The notes beneath the pieces are model-generated. The model was not told the origin of the DNA. It searched no databases and saw only the letters and a list, made by a program, of their open reading frames with translations. A stretch of 64,000 nucleotides of DNA from Diphasiastrum complanatum. Its lineage: Eukaryota; Streptophyta; Lycopodiopsida; Lycopodiales; Lycopodiaceae. The stretch's first letter is position 1. Each line of letters starts with the position of its first letter. The stretch covers positions 34,197 to 98,196 of the forward strand of contig MU831891.1 in NCBI GenBank assembly GCA_029204225.1, in the 5' to 3' direction. Shown here piece by piece: positions 57,430 through 64,000 of the stretch. The position numbers were made by a program, and so were the translations under genes.

Positions 57430-60400
57430 GCTAAAATACAAAGAGTTAGTCTCGTTAGAATATAGAAATATTTTCTACAAAGTAGGATCTAAGGACAAAT
57501 GGTCAACTCTTATCTTCTAGAACTCTATACACGTTGTGAACATCCACTTGCCATGTGGGAGCATTTCTCATGCACATGCAAGAGATAAGCTAACTTCTAG
57601 GTGACTTGTCAACTTGACTACAAAAACTAGTCATTTCATGTTCACACTTGATTTGATTGATACAAAATCAAAGTAGATATTTACAGATATGAAAAAGTAC
57701 TTTCTTTCACATGTGGGAACAGGCTCCACATGTGTGAAATCAGATCATGAACATTGTACTCATGATTGATCTTTATTTACAATTGGAGAGAAACCCTCCT
57801 AAATCCATGGTTGAAGAAAACTATTGGTTCTATTTTTGATAATTAGTAAGAATAACGTTTGCACCTATAATAAATTCTACAAAGTCTTACACATCTATCA
57901 TTCCATCTCTAACCAGTCTTGAACATCAAGTGAGAGCTGGGGTGGGTGGGTGAGGGTTACTAGATGGGACAATATTATTGTCTTAGAGTCAAGAAGCTTA
58001 ATCTTTCCAAATTAAAAGCTTAATCTCATAGAATAATTCTTTAAGCCCTTTTCTTCAAGTGCAATTATAGAGAAAACTTGGACAAAAGTTATTAGTGTGT
58101 TCCATTTAGCCTAAAAAACTTTTTTACATTCCTTTGTCGAATATTATTCCCAGACTTTGGATTGATCCATTAATTGAGCTTGAAAGAAAATTCCATTGCC
58201 AAATTCAAGTTGCCCTTTGTCTTTAAGATAACGCTTAACAATTTTACCTTTCAATAATGAGTTTATTCGATGATCTAACAAGTTTACTAGAGCTCTTATT
58301 TTATGAGAATGCATTTTTCTTCTTTAGGTGGCTTTTTTACCAAGATCATTCTAGGAGTCCTGATTTTTTTATTTATTGAGGAAGTTTTTTTTTTTATTTT
58401 TTTTTGCTTTTATTTTTTCTCCAACTAGGCTTTAAATTGGTTCATACATATGTATGAGTGAATAGTTAATGTATCTACTATGAGAAAAAAAAAACTTTTG
58501 TAAATATAATAGTTGTATTACATAGAAGGAGACGCAATAAAGAGAGGATCCACATTAATAACTTCATTTTTTGTCAACCTAGTGTCATTAATATTCTAAA
58601 TTACAAGAGAAGAATACGATATAACACATAGACACACAAGAAGATAATGAAAAAAGTAGGAGAGAAGGCTAGCATCAGACCAGTACGATATAACACAACA
58701 GACCTACACGAGAATATAATGAAAAGTAGGAGAGAAGGATAACATAAGACAAGACCAAGAACATTCTTTTAGTGCATCAATCTTGAATATATAGATATAA
58801 TGATTTATGATTGTTGTGAATTAGTTAACTGAGTCTAGTAGTGTTTGAGAAAAATACCACTATATATAAATTCTAATAATATGTTTGAGCAAAATGTAAA
58901 CGACGTGTATTATGTAAAAAGCATGTAATTTATAGTAATAGGATGTTATCAACAAACCATAAAAACTAAGTGGGGTGCAAAATGCAAGTAGAACACGTAA
59001 GTCAAATAGGTACTTGTTGAAACCATAGGTAAGATTGGAAAAGTGTAGATGAGGACTAAGCAAAGTGAAGTCTTAGAAAGATAAGATTGGGAAGTCAATG
59101 ATCTCATCAAACGATAGATTTTTCTATTTCAAGGTCTTGCAGGATAAATCAAGGATTCATAACGAGGATAAATAGAATGGTGCGAGTATCCTACTTGTCC
59201 CCAACCAACTTCATTAAAACATATACAAAAAAAATCTACTCATGACACTTTAAGATATAGAATGGAAAGTATATGTGAATGAGACTTTATTCCCATGCTT
59301 GTGTTACGTTGCTCCTTGGAACAATGAAATTGATGGATTAGATCATATCGGTTGGGGCTAAAGCTAACAAGTGCAAATTTAGACAAACAAATAAACAACG
59401 TCAATCTAATTTTATATTCTTTGTAGTTGTTATCAAGTGTTATGCTAGTTAGAAAAGCACTATAATGTCACCATGGTTCAATGCTTGAGTTTGATCAACC
59501 CTTTGTAGTACTATGTGGGCAATACAACTCATAAATTTTTTTATTACAATCTGTCTAAGCTTACATAAATTTTTCTAGTACAAATAAACCATTGATAAAC
59601 AAATATGTACTACATGAAAAGTTTGTGTTACTGATTTGCTAATACATTTTGGCAAATAGCACTTGAAATTTTTTCTAATGAGATGTTCAAGCAACATGAC
59701 ATTCCTCCTTTTAGAAGGTATTCTTTAGAATGAAGACAAGTAAATAAATTGACATTGTCAATACCATGAAGCATATGTTCATCTTAAAATGAATTAAAAC
59801 AGATGTGATACTATCACCTATCTACGTGATCATTTATTGATCAAATGTTCATGTCATGGTCTCAATCAGTTCATTTTACACCCCAAAAATTAAAAGTTCT
59901 AGTGCATATTAATGTATTGATGAAAAATATTCAATCACAGGGAAAGACTTGGTCATGTTCATATTGCTGGAAAAAGATAGCCTCTTCAATAGAGTTGTAT
60001 GTAAACTTTATATCTATTAAAAATGATATTCCAAGTGGCTCAATTATCCAAGAAGATTCAACATAAAATTTTATACGCATAATATGCATGCTTTAGGGGT
60101 TGTGCACTTCATATATCAAATGAATGTTAACATCAAATCAAATGAAGTGATGTGCTTAGGATACATGGAGCACATAAACAAGATGTTTAGATAAAAATGA
60201 AAGATATATATTTTCTACAAGTTTATTCCTTTTAAAAGAGTATAGTTCTCACTTTTACTATGTGAATCCTAAACAGAAAGTTGTTCTTATGATTTTTTTG
60301 TTTTTGATAGCTTCGAAAGGACAAAGGTCCCAATGTGAAGTAAAATCTAGTAGAAAAGATCAATGTCCTAGCTTTGAAATTCTTTCAATCTATAATGCTG

Positions 60401-61190
60401 ATTAGGATCCATATTATTTACATCTCACATCTCATCAAATAAGTCCTTGTCTCACTTAGTTGCGAGACATGGCAGCATAAATAACTTGCTTGATTTAGCA
60501 TGATTTCATCAATAAGATTTGAAGTGTTCAAATCAAAACAAAAAAGTCAAAGCTCCAAAAAGTAAATGAAGAAACTCATAATGCTTTTATCAATACACAA
60601 TCGTATATTGGTTTGTGATCATGTGAAAAACTATAAAACATGAATGGTCATAGGAAAAATTTTGGTTCACATTGTCATATTTTCATCTTTAGCCAAGGCA
60701 AGACCTAGACACATGCATGTTTACCATTATAATTCATTAATTTTCTTGAAAGTTTTAACACGAGATGGGGCTACTAGTATGATTGATCCCAAACATACAA
60801 CCTCATAATGCTAGGAAACTAACATTGAACAATGTTGGCCAATTTGTGTCAAATACATAGAAGATCAAAATATATCCAAATAAGATTGATGTCAATGGAC
60901 TTAGATTGCATACAGATCTATCATATTACATCAGATATGAAGTATACAAACATCACTTCTAGATCATAACCTCCGACTACATACAACAATAGAAAGGAGA
61001 CTAGTCATCAATAATCATAAGAGGTCTTTCGAGAATCATCAAGAGGATTGTTTAGATAAATGAGAAACAAATCATGTTATAGTTTGTAAAAGTTAGGGTA
61101 GCAATTGAAGACATGTCCTAGTTAGAATCTATAAATTATCTTCATGCCATATTAAATTTATGGCCATTAATGTCTCTTAGGAAGACCCTT
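57430..61190. other. Gene-free AT-rich stretch
   Basis: It includes T-rich simple sequence (58380-58420) and a local duplication (agtaggagagaaggctagcatcagacc / agtaggagagaaggataacataagac around 58650 and 58725). No reading frame with a recognised domain is present. Confidence 0.45.
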
Positions 61191-61339
61191 TTAGTTTGTT
61201 GACAAACATTGTTTTATCTAGTTTCCATCTGTTTTGGATGAACTATTTAAGTCTCACATGCCCTTTGTCATGGAAAAGACGTAATAAAGCTTTTTTTCTC
61301 TTTCTGTCTTCTATTTCTTCTTCTCTTCATCTTCACTCT

Positions 61340-61500
61340 TCTTCTTCTTCTTCTTCTTCTTCTCTTCCTCTCTCTCTCAGTGCAGTCTCTACCTCTCTCC
61401 TCTCTCCATCTATCTCTCTCTCTCTCTCTCTCTAACTCTCATGACCTCTCTCTCCTCTCTCTCTCGTCTCTCCTACTCTCCCTCTCTCTCTCACTCTCTC
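61340..61500. repeat. (CTT)n and (CT)n simple repeats
   Basis: Pyrimidine-rich tract with a CTT run near 61345 and interrupted CT runs to about 61500. Confidence 0.9.
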
Positions 61501-61814
61501 ACTCGTCATGGCTCTATTATATACGTATATCGCTTTATTCGCTTCACAAGTCTCTGAGGAATGTAAATGTCGCGTACTAACCTTATTAACTAGGGGGACA
61601 AAAAGATGCCTTACTATGATTAAAGACCCCACATAATATAGAAAAAGTTTTTTCTTAAAATGGTGGGCAAGTTGTGAATCTTTCAATGGCCAGGATATGT
61701 GCACATTATGGACAATTAATCTAACGGTGAGCAGCAAGTTGCACTTAGTACACCTAAGTGTCCTCTGGTTCTATAAAGAGGGGTAACCATATTCACTTTC
61801 CCTCATGCTTTCTT

Positions 61815-61980
<166 letters not shown>

Positions 61981-61989
61981 CTTCATTCT

Positions 61990-64000
61990 TGCTCTCCTGG
62001 TGCTCTATCGTACGATGATTGTGTGTGAAGAGAATGCATGTGGATGCTATTGGAAGAGCAATCGTACTGCAAACAAAGGTGAGAACGTTTTGAATGGTAG
62101 CTCGCTGATAAGGAAGGATGTATGCTAAGAATGAATGCTCACATGGTGTTGTGATTACCGTTGTGTAGTAGCAAGGTTTGGCTGGCATATTGTGATTGGA
62201 TACTACTACAATCAATCGTTGTCCCAACAAGCAAACATGGACAATTTTTCAGGTACTTTTTCAACCTATTTGGCCTATGAAAGGCGTTGGACAACAAACC
62301 AACTTTTGAGTATTATTATCAACTTTTTTGGAAAGAGACTAATCGTTGGCCAACGCCCTCTCTGAGGCGGATTTGGTCACTGGTCGGCGCTATTTTTTAG
62401 CTCAATATTGCTTGTACTTCAGCGATTTACCATAAGCTCTTTGTATGAGCAAAGTTACAAGCGTTTTTCAGTACGTAATGCGTTTAGAAATGTGATGGAC
62501 CGTTATCCTTCCAATTGTTTTTTGGATTTACCAGAAGTTGTAGCATGAATATGGTTGATGAGAATGCTCTTATTATACTTGATTGGCTATAATCTTTACG
62601 TGGTATTTTTCCATACGATTGCTCTTTTGATTTGATAAAGAGTTTGATGTTATCTGCCTCTGATAAACTAGTATGATGATGGCTGTGAGTATGAAAAAGG
62701 AAGTAGTAAAAGGATATTGGATATGCTAGTATGCTCTTGAGTAAAAATGATTACCATTGCTAATCTGTATATGGTGGAAAATGCTCACGAAGAATGAAAA
62801 GCTATGTGACTAATCTTCAGATAAATAAGTGGCTAACTATTGATAATGACTCTGTGAGGCTGCAAGAATACTCAATACTTAATCCAATACTTTCGGTGTG
62901 AATGCTTTAGCACGTGGGTGATTCGTTTAAGTAGCTGAAGATGGATAGTTCACAAGAGATGACTTCACCTCTCATTCATGTATGATGCTTTACGGAATAT
63001 CACCAATACGGTGGTCTAATCCTACTCCGTGTACTATGAATTTAACATCACGAATAATCTGATGGGGTATTGCAACCTTTGGGCGAGTAGATAGGTTTTT
63101 TGATTAATAAATCCAATAAAAGTTGATTCCCTGCATGCACATTAAGTGACATGGGCATGGGCTTAAAAAAAAAAAATGTGCTCTTGTGTGCCGGTAAGTA
63201 AGAAGTAGAAGTCATGTAGTTATATAGGGCTCTACCATGGTTACACTTGAATGGGCATGGATTTGCCCAAGTTGTTCGGCATAGCTTGGACTCCCGAAAA
63301 ACTGATACAAGGATATCTATGGGGGCGAGTATAGCACGGAGGTGCTTGTGAGAGAATTTAACTAGTTTAGTCATTTTAGGTTCATAATTTTGGTAAATTG
63401 TCATAAGAGGCCAAAACTCATTGTTAGGGACTTTGAGATAAACTTTTGAATCTTATATTAGTTTTAAAAAAACATTCATAAACACTTTTTAAAGTGTGGG
63501 AAAGTTGGTAGTTCGAGTTTGGAGAGAGATTCGTATTTGAAACTTTGGGTACATTGAATCTAGACCCAAAAATAGTAGGGTTTATATTTTGGAGGGAAAG
63601 CCAAGTGGCTAAATAGGGTTTGGAAACTCTATAGAAGGATGTAACTTGTGGAGAGACAAACATTCTCTCTTCTCTCTCTCATTTCGTCATTATACATGGT
63701 TCTCTTTGGGTTCTACTACTCATTGGTGCACTATCTTGGTGATATCTTGCAATCTTGTGTGTAGAATGCTCATATTTTGTTATTTTCGGTTCCACATGTG
63801 TGAAATACAGTAGGGTACTGTAATTGTATGGACAGAAAACATATTTTACGTTTTGGTTCATGTTTGATCAAGTTCTCTTAGTGTTTGCATTTCATTTTGT
63901 ATGTAGATGCTGATTTTTTACACTGGCAGGATTGTTGGTTTGCTCCTTATTGTAACCAAAGATCAGGGACATGGATTGGATCTTGAATGATCTGAAATCC
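61990..64000. other. Gene-free stretch with sparse small palindromes
   Basis: No coding sequence is recognised. Words resembling those at 28-30 kb recur: gggcatggatttgccc (63254), agcacggaggtgct (63333), and ggcgttggac / cgttggccaacg (62285 and 62343). It may be a second, diverged copy of the intron-2 repeat. Confidence 0.4.

Overview
The window is nuclear DNA from a land plant with a large, repeat-rich genome. This is suggested by plant-type retrotransposons with tRNA-iMet primer binding sites, AT-rich introns up to 12 kb, long CT microsatellites, and one conserved gene of the plant PRP38/SRL1 splicing-factor family. I cannot fix the lineage. An early-diverging angiosperm or magnoliid would fit the large TE-filled introns, but that is a guess.

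Layout. (1) 0.6-7.3 kb: an unusual cluster of decayed ORFs on both strands. The minus strand has a Ulp1/C48-like peptidase with well-formed introns (669-1830), immediately downstream of a histone H3-derived reading frame (2062-2503), and a further ORF with a CxxC motif (6229-7294). The plus strand has an acidic unknown protein (4265-5451) and a second unknown frame (5491-5788). I read this as a decayed large DNA element or a nested mosaic. (2) 7.35-11 kb: a 5'-truncated Ty3/gypsy element with a degenerate chromodomain and a 3' LTR. (3) 11-20 kb: intergenic relics, including a copia scrap, a second gypsy integrase scrap, and a three-copy 436-bp tandem array carrying a conserved GC hairpin.

(4) 20.46-40.42 kb, minus strand: the only convincing intact host gene. 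It is an SRL1/PRP38-type pre-mRNA splicing factor with four coding exons, joined in phase, encoding 464 aa. About 18.5 kb of its 20 kb is intron. Intron 2 (12.3 kb) contains a 2.1-kb foldback with 0.73-kb arms, a 120-bp exact duplication with an inverted third copy, and a 651-bp hAT-like MITE. Intron 1 (4.8 kb) contains a 674-bp hAT-like MITE with a perfect 8-bp target duplication and a gag relic.

(5) 40.4-46 kb: the gene's promoter side (telo-box, candidate uORF), diverged short repeats, CT/GT microsatellites, and a copia integrase relic. (6) 46.0-57.4 kb: a nested retroelement block. A fragment of a non-LTR reverse transcriptase (RYIDDI, DKR) abuts LTR-like sequence. A plus-strand Ty1/copia element (47.34-52.2 kb) is bounded by about 290-bp inverted repeats. 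It sits at the point where a minus-strand Ty1/copia element (52.9-56.3 kb) loses its coding sequence. (7) 57.4-64 kb: no recognisable gene, with long CT repeats at 61.3-62.0 kb.

No tRNA, rRNA, CRISPR or organellar genes were seen. Apart from the splicing-factor gene, all coding sequence appears to be TE-derived and broken.
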